Shown piece after piece: positions 15,420 through 23,426 of a stretch of 64,000 bases of DNA (positions are counted from its first letter, which is position 1; each line of letters opens with the position of its first letter). The DNA comes from RBG-16-66-20 sp964564865 (GTDB taxonomy: Bacteria > Pseudomonadota > Gammaproteobacteria > Burkholderiales > SG8-39): the NCBI GenBank assembly GCA_964564865.1, contig CAZMDA010000003.1:32280-96279 (forward strand). The letters run 5' to 3'. The translations under genes were made by a program, and so were the position numbers. Below the pieces are notes generated by a model. The model did no database searches. It had not been told where the DNA came from and worked only from the letters and a program-made list of their open reading frames with translations.

Positions 15420-17159
15420 CTACCAGGCCAGCGCGGTGGCCGGGAAGCATTCCGACTTCGACCCGCGCGGGTCGCAGCCGGCTTCCAGCATGCCGGTGTC
15501 GCCGTCGTATTCGGCGACCGAGACGAAACCCTCGGTCCAGTCCGGCGCGATGTCCAGGTCGTGGCCGCGGGCCTTCAGTTCCTCCAGCACCCTGGCGCCG
15601 AACCTCGGCTCGATGCGGGTGCGGTTGGGCTCGGAAGCATGCGGCGCGAAGAACCCGGGCGTATGTTCGCTCGACAGGCGCGGCGCCTCGATGGCCTGCG
15701 GGATGGACATGCCGAAGGCGGCGCGGCACAGGTAGAACTGCAGCAGCCACTGGCCCTGGTTGTCCCCGCCCATGGTGCCGAAGGCCATCCAGGGCTTGCC
15801 GTTCCTGAACGCCATCGCCGGCGTGAGCGTGGTGCGCGGGCGCTTGCCCGGCGCCATGACGTTCGGATGGTTCGCCGGCTCGAGGTAGAACGTCATCATG
15901 CGCGTGGAGAGCGGGAAGCCGAGCGCCGGGATCACCTCGGCCGACGAGATCCACGCGCCGCTGGGGGTGAAGGACGCCATGTTGCCCTTGGCGTCCACTG
16001 CGTCCACGTGCACCGTGCCGGCGCCCCAGTCCTTTGGCACGAACTTCTCGCCTTCCGGCAGCAGCGCCGCCTTGCGCCAGGCATCACCCGGACGCAATTC
16101 GCGGCTGGCGCGCTTCATGTCGATCAGCGCCGCGCGCTGCTTCGCGTACTCGTGGGAGAGCAGCACCTTCTCCGGCACCTTGATCTGCGCCGGGTCGCCG
16201 TAGTACTGCTCGCGGTCGGCGAAGGCGAGCTTCATGGCTTCGATCAGCAGGTGGCAGTAATCCGGGGTGCCGAAGCCGATCTTCGCCAGGTCGAACTGCC
16301 ACATGATCGCCAGCGTCTGCAGCTCGGCCGGGCCCTGGCTCCAGAACCCGGTCTTGAACAGCTCCGTGTCGCCCAGCTTCATCGAGGCCGGTTCCTCGAC
16401 CCGGGTCTCGAACGCGGCGAAGTCCGCCATCTCGAGCAGGCCATCCTGCGCCTTCGCGTACTTCACGATCTCGGCGGCGATGTCGCCCTTGTAGAACGCC
16501 GCCAGCGGGTCCTTCTGGCCGGCGAGGTACTCGAAGCTGCGCGCGAGCGCCGGGTTGCGGAACAGCGCGCCTACTTCAGGCACCTTGCCGCCCGGCAGGT
16601 ACAGCCCGGCGCTCCCCGGCCATTCCTTCAGGAAGCGCGCCTGCATCGGCGCGATGCCGTACTTGTGCTGGTTGCGCAGGCCCGCGGACACCGGGAAGCC
16701 GCCCTTGGCGAGTTCCATCGCCGGCGCCACCACGTCGCGGAACGGCATCGTGCCCCAGCGCGTGAGCGCGGTGAGGAGCGCGCCGAAGGCGGCGGGCACG
16801 CCGGCGGCGAGGATGCCGGAATCCGGCACGTCCTTGAGGCCGCGCGCGCGGTAGGCCTCCGGCGTCGCCCTCATCGGCGCGGCCATGTTGCCGTTCAACG
16901 CGATGACGCGGTTCTCGCCGGCGACGCGCAACAGGATCGGGCACTCGCCGCCAATGGTGTGCATCTGCGGGTTGACCAGGCCCTCGACGAAGGCCATCGC
17001 CACCGCGGCGTCGATGGCATTGCCGCCCGCCTTGAGCACGTCGGCGCCGGCGTTGGCCGACAGGTGCGAGTTGGAGGCGACCGCGCCGCGCCGCCCCATC
17101 AGGCGCGGGTGGAAGGTGGTGGAGTCGGTCGGAAGGATGCGGTACGCGCGTCTGCTCAT
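15420..17159 (-). CDS. Gamma-glutamyltransferase family protein
   Basis: A 579-residue Ntn-hydrolase. The large-subunit start has NAIDAAVAMAFVEGLVNPQMHTIGG. The probable autocleavage site is GAGTVHVDAVDAKGN, where the Thr would become the nucleophile of the small subunit; the second Thr of the common TTH motif is Val here. TMGGDNQGQ near the C-terminus is the oxyanion region. No signal peptide is visible, so it is probably a cytoplasmic acylase/hydrolase rather than classical periplasmic GGT. It is the first gene of the set down to 13341. Confidence 0.88.
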   Translation of the reverse strand: MSRRAYRILPTDSTTFHPRLMGRRGAVASNSHLSANAGADVLKAGGNAIDAAVAMAFVEGLVNPQMHTIGGECPILLRVAGENRVIALNGNMAAPMRATPEAYRARGLKDVPDSGILAAGVPAAFGALLTALTRWGTMPFRDVVAPAMELAKGGFPVSAGLRNQHKYGIAPMQARFLKEWPGSAGLYLPGGKVPEVGALFRNPALARSFEYLAGQKDPLAAFYKGDIAAEIVKYAKAQDGLLEMADFAAFETRVEEPASMKLGDTELFKTGFWSQGPAELQTLAIMWQFDLAKIGFGTPDYCHLLIEAMKLAFADREQYYGDPAQIKVPEKVLLSHEYAKQRAALIDMKRASRELRPGDAWRKAALLPEGEKFVPKDWGAGTVHVDAVDAKGNMASFTPSGAWISSAEVIPALGFPLSTRMMTFYLEPANHPNVMAPGKRPRTTLTPAMAFRNGKPWMAFGTMGGDNQGQWLLQFYLCRAAFGMSIPQAIEAPRLSSEHTPGFFAPHASEPNRTRIEPRFGARVLEELKARGHDLDIAPDWTEGFVSVAEYDGDTGMLEAGCDPRGSKSECFPATALAW

Positions 17160-17168
17160 AGGGGGCGA

Positions 17169-17174
17169 AGCATA
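17169..17174 (-). promoter_or_regulatory. Putative -10 box TATGCT of the gamma-glutamyltransferase gene
   Basis: TATGCT on the minus strand ends 9 bases before the ATG at 17159, again without a Shine-Dalgarno. Confidence 0.3.
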
Positions 17175-17204
17175 GCCCAGCGCGGCGGCCTTCCTCCCGG
17201 CTGG

Positions 17205-17210
17205 TATCCT
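17205..17210 (+). promoter_or_regulatory. Putative -10 box TATCCT of the aspartate dehydrogenase unit
   Basis: TATCCT ends 8 bases before the ATG at 17219. No Shine-Dalgarno is present. Confidence 0.3.
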
Positions 17211-17218
17211 CCGTTTCG

Positions 17219-18040
17219 ATGAAAAATCCTGCAGCAGCGGAACTCACGGTCGCCATCGGCAGCCTGGGCGCCATCGGGCGCAAGGTCGCGGCGAAACTGG
17301 ACGACGGCATTCCCGGCCTGCGCCTCGCGGCGGTGTCCGCGCGCGACGCGGCGAAGGCGAAGGCCACGGTCGGCGCCTACCGCCGCCCGGTGCCGGTCGT
17401 CCCGCTGGCCGAGCTCGCTGACCATGCCGACATCGTCGTCGAATGCGCGCCCGCGGAGGTGTTCCTGCAGATCGCGGAACCGGCGCTGAAACAGGGCCGC
17501 ACGCTGGTGGTGATCAGCGTCGGCGCCCTGCTCGCCCACCCGGAGGTGAGGGACCTGGCCGCGAAGCATGGCGCGCACATCGTGGTCCCGAGCGGCGCCC
17601 TGCTCGGGCTGGACGCGGTGCAGGCCGCGGCCGAAGGCGTGATCCAGTCCGTGACCATGGTGACGCGCAAGCCGCCCAACGGACTGGAGGGCGCGCCGCA
17701 CCTGGTGAAGAACAACATCAGCGTGCGGGACCTGAAGGCGCCGCTCAAGGTGTTCGAAGGCAGCGCGCGCGAGGCGGTGAAGGGCTTCCCGGCCAACGTC
17801 AACGTGGCCGCCGCGCTCAGCCTCGCCGGCATCGGGCCGGACCTGACGACGATCCAGATCTGGGCCGATCCTTCGGTGACGCGCAACCTGCACACCATCA
17901 CCGTGGTCGCCGACAGCGCGGAGTTCAGCTTCTCCATCGCCAACGTCCCGAGCGAGAACCCGAAGACCGGCAGGATCACCGCGCTCAGCATCATCGCGGC
18001 GCTGCGCAAGATGGCCAGCCCGCTGCGGATCGGGACTTGA
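17219..18040 (+). CDS. Aspartate dehydrogenase domain protein
   Basis: A 273-residue NAD(P)-binding protein. The Rossmann loop is AIGSLGAIG, followed by the VVECAPAEVF strand, and the C-terminal catalytic domain has GFPANVNVAAALSLAGIGPD, typical of L-aspartate dehydrogenase (NadX). The characterised reaction is oxidation of aspartate to iminoaspartate. Since it leads an operon with hydantoinase subunits and a P450 instead of NAD genes, another amino-acid substrate is possible. Its stop overlaps the hyuA start as TGATG. Confidence 0.8.
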   Translation: MKNPAAAELTVAIGSLGAIGRKVAAKLDDGIPGLRLAAVSARDAAKAKATVGAYRRPVPVVPLAELADHADIVVECAPAEVFLQIAEPALKQGRTLVVISVGALLAHPEVRDLAAKHGAHIVVPSGALLGLDAVQAAAEGVIQSVTMVTRKPPNGLEGAPHLVKNNISVRDLKAPLKVFEGSAREAVKGFPANVNVAAALSLAGIGPDLTTIQIWADPSVTRNLHTITVVADSAEFSFSIANVPSENPKTGRITALSIIAALRKMASPLRIGT

Positions 18041-20109
18041 TGGCAGGCGCCCGCCTGGCCGCCGACATCGGCGGCACCTTCACCGACGTGGTGCTGGAGC
18101 ACGGGGACCGCACGCACACCGCCAAGGTCCTCACCACGCCGCGCGCGCCCGAGGAAGGCATGCTCGCGGGCATCGCGCAGGTGCTCGCGGCGGCCGCGCT
18201 GTCGCCGGCGCAGGTCGGCGTGCTGATCCACGGCACCACGCTCGCCACCAATGCGCTCATCGAGAGGAAGGGCGCGCGCACCGCGCTCCTCACCACCGCG
18301 GGCTTCCGCGACGTGCTCGAGATGGGCTACGAGAAGCGCTACGAGCACTACGACCTGGAGCTGGAGCTGCCCGCGCCGCTGGTGCCGCGCGAGCTGCGCT
18401 TCCCGGTCGCGGAGCGGGTCACCGCGCGCGGCGAGGTCCGCGTGCCGCTGGACGAGGCCGCGCTCGCCGGCATCGCCGCCCGCCTGCGGCAGGCGCAGGT
18501 GGAGGCGGTCGCCATCGGCTTCCTGCACGCCTACGCCAACGACGCGCACGAGCGGCGCGCGGAGGCGCTGCTCGCCGCGGCGCTGCCGGAGGTCTCGATC
18601 ACGCTGTCCTCCGCGGTCTGCCCCGAGATCCGCGAATACGAGCGCTTCTCCACCGCCTGCGCCAACGCGTACGTGCAGCCGCTCATGTCGAGCTACCTGG
18701 AGCGGCTTGCGGCGGAATTGAAGCGCCGCGGCTTCGCCTGCCCGCTGTACCTGATGACCTCCGGCGGCGGGCTCACCACGCTGGAGACCGCGCGCCGCTT
18801 CCCGGTGCGCCTGGTGGAATCCGGCCCGGCGGGCGGCGCCATCCTGTCGGCCGGCATCGCCCGCGAAGCGGGATTGCCGGACGTGCTGTCCTTCGACATG
18901 GGCGGCACCACGGCCAAGATCTGCTTCATCGGCGAGGGCCGGCCCGAGCGCTCGCGCAAGTTCGAGGTGGCGCGCGTCTGGCGCAACCTGAAGGGCAGCG
19001 GCCTGCCGGTGCGCATCCCGGTCACCGAGATGGTGGAGATCGGCGCCGGCGGCGGGTCGATCGCGCGCCTGGACGAGCTGGGCCGCATCCTGGTCGGGCC
19101 GCACAGCGCCGGCGCCGAGCCCGGTCCTGCCTGCTACCGGCGCGGCGGCACGGCGCCCACGGTCACCGACGCCAACGTCGTCCTCGGGCGCATCGACCCG
19201 GAGGCCTTCGCCGCCGGAACGCTGCGCCTGGACCGCACCGCGGCGCAGAAGGCGATCGCCACGGTGATCGGCGCGCCGCTGAAGCTGGACGCGAGCTGGG
19301 CGGCGGCCGGCGTGGGCGAGATCGTCGAGGAGAACATGGCGAGCGCGGCGCGGGTGCACGCCATCGAGCGCGGGCGCGCGCCCGAGCGCTGCACCATGAT
19401 CGCCTTCGGCGGCGCGGCGCCGCTGCACGCGGCGCGGCTGGCGGCCAAGCTGGGCATCGCGAAGGTCCTCGTGCCGGTGGACGCCAGCGTCGGCTCGGCG
19501 GTGGGCTTCCTGCGCGCGCCGGTGGCCTTCGAGGTGGCGCGCAGCCTCGCGCAGCGCGACGACGCTTTCGACGCGGCGGCCGTGAACCGGATGCTGGCGC
19601 GGATGGCGGAGGAAGCCGCCGCCATCGTCGCCGCCGGCGCCGGCGGCGCCCGGCTCGTCACCCAGCGCGCGGTCGAAATGCGCTACCTCGGGCAGGGCCA
19701 CGAGCTCGCCATCCCGCTGCCGGACCGCGATCTCGCCGCCGGCGACGCGGCCCGGCTGCGCGAGGCCTATGAAACGCGCTACCAGGCGCGGTACGGCCTG
19801 CGCATCGCGGACGTGCCGGTGGAGTTCCTCACCTGGACGGTGACCGTGTCCACGCCGGAAGCGGCGGCGCCCGCGCCCGCCGCAGCGGTGAAGCATGCGC
19901 CGGCGGCGACGGACCGGCGGCAGGAAGTGTTCGACCCGGCCAGCGGAAAGCTGGAGAATCTGCCCGCGTACCGGCGCGCCGACCTCGGCGCGGGCGCGAA
20001 CCTCGAGGGGCCCGCGCTGGTGGTGGAACCTCAGACGACGACCCTGGTGCCCGCGGGCTGGCGCGCCGCCGTCGGCGCCGCCGGGCACCTGATGCTGACG
20101 AGGACCTGA
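18040..20109 (+). CDS. hyuA: Hydantoinase/oxoprolinase family protein, subunit A
   Basis: A 689-residue protein of the N-methylhydantoinase A / 5-oxoprolinase A family. The N-terminus LAADIGGTFTDVVLEHG is the ATP-binding phosphate loop of the actin-like fold. HGTTLATNALIERKG follows, and the second nucleotide motif is SFDMGGTTAKICFIG at about residue 285-300. The C-terminal part carries GGAAPLHAARLA. It forms an ATP-dependent amidohydrolase with subunit B encoded next. Start and stop overlap both neighbours by one base. Confidence 0.92.
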   Translation: MAGARLAADIGGTFTDVVLEHGDRTHTAKVLTTPRAPEEGMLAGIAQVLAAAALSPAQVGVLIHGTTLATNALIERKGARTALLTTAGFRDVLEMGYEKRYEHYDLELELPAPLVPRELRFPVAERVTARGEVRVPLDEAALAGIAARLRQAQVEAVAIGFLHAYANDAHERRAEALLAAALPEVSITLSSAVCPEIREYERFSTACANAYVQPLMSSYLERLAAELKRRGFACPLYLMTSGGGLTTLETARRFPVRLVESGPAGGAILSAGIAREAGLPDVLSFDMGGTTAKICFIGEGRPERSRKFEVARVWRNLKGSGLPVRIPVTEMVEIGAGGGSIARLDELGRILVGPHSAGAEPGPACYRRGGTAPTVTDANVVLGRIDPEAFAAGTLRLDRTAAQKAIATVIGAPLKLDASWAAAGVGEIVEENMASAARVHAIERGRAPERCTMIAFGGAAPLHAARLAAKLGIAKVLVPVDASVGSAVGFLRAPVAFEVARSLAQRDDAFDAAAVNRMLARMAEEAAAIVAAGAGGARLVTQRAVEMRYLGQGHELAIPLPDRDLAAGDAARLREAYETRYQARYGLRIADVPVEFLTWTVTVSTPEAAAPAPAAAVKHAPAATDRRQEVFDPASGKLENLPAYRRADLGAGANLEGPALVVEPQTTTLVPAGWRAAVGAAGHLMLTRT

Positions 20110-21692
20110 TGGACATGGACAACGGCGCGATGCGCGAAGAACTGGTGCGGCAGGTGCTGTGGAACCGCCTCATCGCCGTGGTGGAGGAGCAGGCCAACGT
20201 GCTGCTGAAGACCGCGTTCGGCGCCATCACGCGCGAGGCGGGCGACCTCTCGGCGGGCGTCTACGACACCAGGGGGCGGATGCTCGCGCAGGCGGTCACC
20301 GGCACCCCCGGCCACGTCAACACCATGGCCACCGCGGTGGCGCACTTCCTGGAGCGCTTCCCCGCGCACACGCTGAAGCCGGGCGACGTGCTGGTCACCA
20401 ACGATCCGTGGATGGGCACCGGGCACCTGTTCGACTTCGTCACCGTGACGCCGGCGTTCCTGAAGGACCGCCTGATCGGCTTCTTCGCCTCCACCTGCCA
20501 CGTCATCGACGTCGGCGGCCGCGGCTTCGTCGCCGAGGCGAGCTCGGTGTACGAGGAAGGCGTGCTCATCCCCCACATGAAGATGATGGCGGGCGGGAAA
20601 CCGAACGAGACCTTCTTCGCCATCCTGATGGCCAACTCGCGCGAGCCGCTGCAGGTGCGCGGCGACCTGCTCGGGCTGGTGTCGTGCAACGAGGTCGCGG
20701 CGCAGCGCCTGGCGGCGATGCTGGAGGAGTTCGGCCTCGCGGAACTGGACACGCTGGGCGAGCACATCATCGCCACCTCGCGCGCCTCGATGCTGGCGGC
20801 GATCCGCAGGCTGCCGCGCGGCGAATGGACCGCGTCCATGGCACTGGACGGCTACGAGGCGCCGATCGTGCTGCAGGCGACGCTGCGGGTGTCGGAGGCC
20901 GGCATCCACGTCGATTTCGCCGGCACCTCGCCCGCCTCGCGCTTCGGCATCAACTCGCCGCGCTGCTACACCGAGGCCTACACCTCGTTCGGCGTGAAGT
21001 GCATCGTCGCCCCGGGCATTCCGAACAACGCCGGGTCGCTGGAGCCGGTCACCATCTCCGCGCCCGAGGACTCCATCGTCAACCCGCTGCGGCCGCGCGC
21101 GGTGACCGCGCGCCACGTCATCGGCCAGATGCTGCCGGAGCTGGTGTTCGACTGCTTCGACGCGCCGCTGGGCGGCAAGGTGCCCGCCGAGGGCGCCGGC
21201 AGCATGTGGATCCTGGGCATGGCCGGCGGCCCGCAGCTCGAGGGCGCGAAACCGGACGCGACGCGCTTCAACGTCATTTCCATCGGCATCGGCGGCATGG
21301 GCGCGCGGCCCGCCAAGCCGGGCCTGTCCACCACTGCCTTCCCCAGCGGCGTCGGCGCCATCCCGGTGGAGATCACCGAAGCGCAGTCGCCGCTGCTGTT
21401 CCGGCGCCGCGAGCTGGCCGAGGGCTCGGGCGGAACCGGAAGGCAAGACGGCGGGATGGGCGTGCGCATTGAGATCGAGAACACCGAGCCCGCGCCCTTC
21501 AGCATCGCCTGCGCCACTTTCGACCGCCGCCACCACCCGGCGCGCGGCCGCGCCGGCGGCGGCGACGGCGCGGTGGGCCGCGTCCTGCTCGCCAGCGGCA
21601 AGGTGCTGCCCGGCAAGGAAACCTACGTGGTGCCCGCGGGGGACTGCTTGATCGCGGAAATGCCCGGCGGCGGCGGCTATGGACCGCGCTGA
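20109..21692 (+). CDS. hyuB: Hydantoinase B/oxoprolinase family protein, subunit B
   Basis: A 527-residue protein. It opens with VLWNRLIAVVEEQANVL and the family signature FGAITREAGDLSAGVYD, then GTPGHVNTM and NDPWMGTGHLFDFV, a likely metal-site region. The C-terminus contains GGGGYG. It pairs with subunit A to hydrolyse a cyclic amide using ATP. The start overlaps hyuA by one base (TGATG) and its last 14 bases overlap the P450 start, so all four genes are translationally linked. Confidence 0.92.
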   Translation: MDMDNGAMREELVRQVLWNRLIAVVEEQANVLLKTAFGAITREAGDLSAGVYDTRGRMLAQAVTGTPGHVNTMATAVAHFLERFPAHTLKPGDVLVTNDPWMGTGHLFDFVTVTPAFLKDRLIGFFASTCHVIDVGGRGFVAEASSVYEEGVLIPHMKMMAGGKPNETFFAILMANSREPLQVRGDLLGLVSCNEVAAQRLAAMLEEFGLAELDTLGEHIIATSRASMLAAIRRLPRGEWTASMALDGYEAPIVLQATLRVSEAGIHVDFAGTSPASRFGINSPRCYTEAYTSFGVKCIVAPGIPNNAGSLEPVTISAPEDSIVNPLRPRAVTARHVIGQMLPELVFDCFDAPLGGKVPAEGAGSMWILGMAGGPQLEGAKPDATRFNVISIGIGGMGARPAKPGLSTTAFPSGVGAIPVEITEAQSPLLFRRRELAEGSGGTGRQDGGMGVRIEIENTEPAPFSIACATFDRRHHPARGRAGGGDGAVGRVLLASGKVLPGKETYVVPAGDCLIAEMPGGGGYGPR

Positions 21693-23064
21693 GGGCATGG
21701 AGGCCCCGCGCATCGACTTCCCGCCGATGGAGGGCGCGCCGGCGCTCGCGCGCTGGCTGGGCCTCGCGCCCCGCTTCGATGTCATGGCGACCCTGGAGAA
21801 GGGCCCGATCTGCTACACCCGGCTGCTGGGCAAGCGCATCTACTTCGTCAACGACGCCGAGTACGTCAAGCGTATCCTGCTGGACAACGTCGCCAACTAC
21901 CCGAAGTCGGTCACCTACCGCAACAACCTGCGCCCCTTCCTCGGCGACGGCCTGCTGATATCGGAAGGCGAGTTCTGGAAGCGCCAGCGGCGCCTGGCGC
22001 AGCCCGCGTTCCACCTGCGGCGCCTGAAGGTGCTCGCCGGGGCGATGGCGGACTGCTCGACCCGCATGACCGCGGCCTGGGAACACGGCCGCGTCATCGA
22101 CGCCCTGTCGGCGATGAACGCGGTGACCATGGACATCGTGGCGCGGACCCTGTTCGGCGCCGACGTCAGCGGCGACATCAAGGCGGTGTACGACGCCATG
22201 ACCGTGCTGGGCGAGGAAACCGGGCGCATCCGCCCCACGGCGTTCTTCGAGCTGCCGGAATTCGTCACCCGCCCGCGCGGGCGGGCGTTCGCGCAGGCCG
22301 TGGCGACGCTGGACTCGATCGTGAACCGCATCGTCTCGGAGCGCCGCGCCGACATGGAGAAGGGCGGCGCGCCCCGCGACGACCTGCTCACCATGCTTCT
22401 GGAGGCGCGCGACGAGGAATCCGGCCAGGGCATGACCGACAGGCAGCTGCGCGACGAACTGGTGACGCTGTTCCTCGCCGGGCACGAGACCACCGCCATC
22501 GCGCTCACCTGGACCTTCCACCTGCTGGCGCAGAACCCGCGCGTCGAGGGCGTGCTGCAGGCCGAGGTGGACGAGGTGCTGGGCGACCGCGCCGCGCCGG
22601 CCTTCGACGACCTCGAGCGCCTGCCCTACGCGCGCATGGTCGCCGAGGAGGCCATGCGCCTGTATCCGCCGGCCTATGTCTTTTCCCGCCGCGCCGCGGG
22701 CGAGGACCGGCTCGGTCCCTACCGCATGCCCGCCGGCGCCCACATCGTCATCAGCCCCTACGCCCTGCACCGCCGGCCCGACTACTGGCCGGAGCCCGAG
22801 GGCTTCTGGCCCGAGCGCTTCGCGCCGGGCGCGCGCACCGATCGGCCGAAGATGGCCTACCTGCCCTTCGGCGGCGGGCCGCGCATCTGCATCGGCAACT
22901 CATTCGCCATGATGGAGCACGCCATCGTGCTCGCCACCGTCGTCCGGCGCTGGCGGCTGGAATCCATCCCGGGACGGGAGGTGAAGACCGAGCCGCGCAT
23001 CACGCTCAGGCCGCGCGGCGGGCTGCCGATGCGGCTGCTGCGGCGGAATCCGCCCCAAATGTAA
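21679..23064 (+). CDS. Cytochrome P450
   Basis: A 461-residue soluble P450 without membrane anchor. The I-helix motif AGHETTA is near residue 265, the K-helix EEAMR near 324, and the heme loop FGGGPRICIG has the Cys ligand at about 404. It resembles the CYP102/CYP4-like bacterial fatty-acid and alkane hydroxylases by its length and heme loop. No redox partner is adjacent; a ferredoxin reductase lies at 30477. Its stop codon lies inside the 26-base palindrome at 23056-23081. Confidence 0.92.
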   Translation: MDRAEGMEAPRIDFPPMEGAPALARWLGLAPRFDVMATLEKGPICYTRLLGKRIYFVNDAEYVKRILLDNVANYPKSVTYRNNLRPFLGDGLLISEGEFWKRQRRLAQPAFHLRRLKVLAGAMADCSTRMTAAWEHGRVIDALSAMNAVTMDIVARTLFGADVSGDIKAVYDAMTVLGEETGRIRPTAFFELPEFVTRPRGRAFAQAVATLDSIVNRIVSERRADMEKGGAPRDDLLTMLLEARDEESGQGMTDRQLRDELVTLFLAGHETTAIALTWTFHLLAQNPRVEGVLQAEVDEVLGDRAAPAFDDLERLPYARMVAEEAMRLYPPAYVFSRRAAGEDRLGPYRMPAGAHIVISPYALHRRPDYWPEPEGFWPERFAPGARTDRPKMAYLPFGGGPRICIGNSFAMMEHAIVLATVVRRWRLESIPGREVKTEPRITLRPRGGLPMRLLRRNPPQM

Positions 23065-23081
23065 CCGATCGGTTACATTTG
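23056..23081. promoter_or_regulatory. Perfect 26-bp palindrome, probable TetR-type operator (site 1)
   Basis: The sequence is fully self-complementary over 26 bases; its central 20 bases are ATGTAACCGATCGGTTACAT. It contains the P450 stop codon and ends just before the thioredoxin-like gene, and a TACATT box at 23074-23079 lies within it. The form (extended AT flanks around ACCGATCGGT) is like operators of TetR-family repressors. No regulator gene is adjacent. Confidence 0.6.
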
Positions 23082-23096
23082 CCCTTGCCCGCCCCC

Positions 23097-23426
23097 GTGA
23101 TCGAAGTCATCTACCTCGGCACCGACGACTGCTTCTACTGCCAGCACTGGCAGGCGGCGCGCAAGCCGGAACTGCTCGCGCTGCTGCGCGGCCGCCAGGC
23201 CCGCTTGGTCGAGATCAAGGGCGACACCCAGGACCAGCCGATCACCGCGCGCCACTATGCGCCTTCGCAGCTGTGGCTGCACCGCGACATCGGCGACGTG
23301 CGCGGGGTGCCGCGCTTCCTGCTGGTGGTGGACGGCAAGGTGGTGCTGCGGGTGCACGGCACCTCGAACTACAGCGCGATCCTGGAGCCGCGCCTGCGCG
23401 CGGAACTGGCGCGGCAGCGGCAATGA
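23097..23426 (+). CDS. Thioredoxin-like protein with CxxC motif
   Basis: A 109-residue thioredoxin-fold protein. The redox motif is CFYC at residues 12-15 of VIEVIYLGTDDCFYCQHW, and the cis-Pro loop is GVPRFLLVVDGK. No signal peptide, so it is cytoplasmic. A TTG at 23079 would add six residues but falls inside the palindrome; GTG at 23097 fits better because homology begins there. Neither has a Shine-Dalgarno. Its stop overlaps the hydrolase start (ATGA). It probably reduces disulfides or senses redox state. Confidence 0.75.
   Translation: MIEVIYLGTDDCFYCQHWQAARKPELLALLRGRQARLVEIKGDTQDQPITARHYAPSQLWLHRDIGDVRGVPRFLLVVDGKVVLRVHGTSNYSAILEPRLRAELARQRQ

Noticed and set aside
23056..23081. Palindrome after the P450 as a rho-independent terminator
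   Set aside because: The stem is AT-rich with only a GATC loop, there is no U-tract, and the downstream gene would be cut off. A near-identical copy inside another gene points to a protein-binding site.
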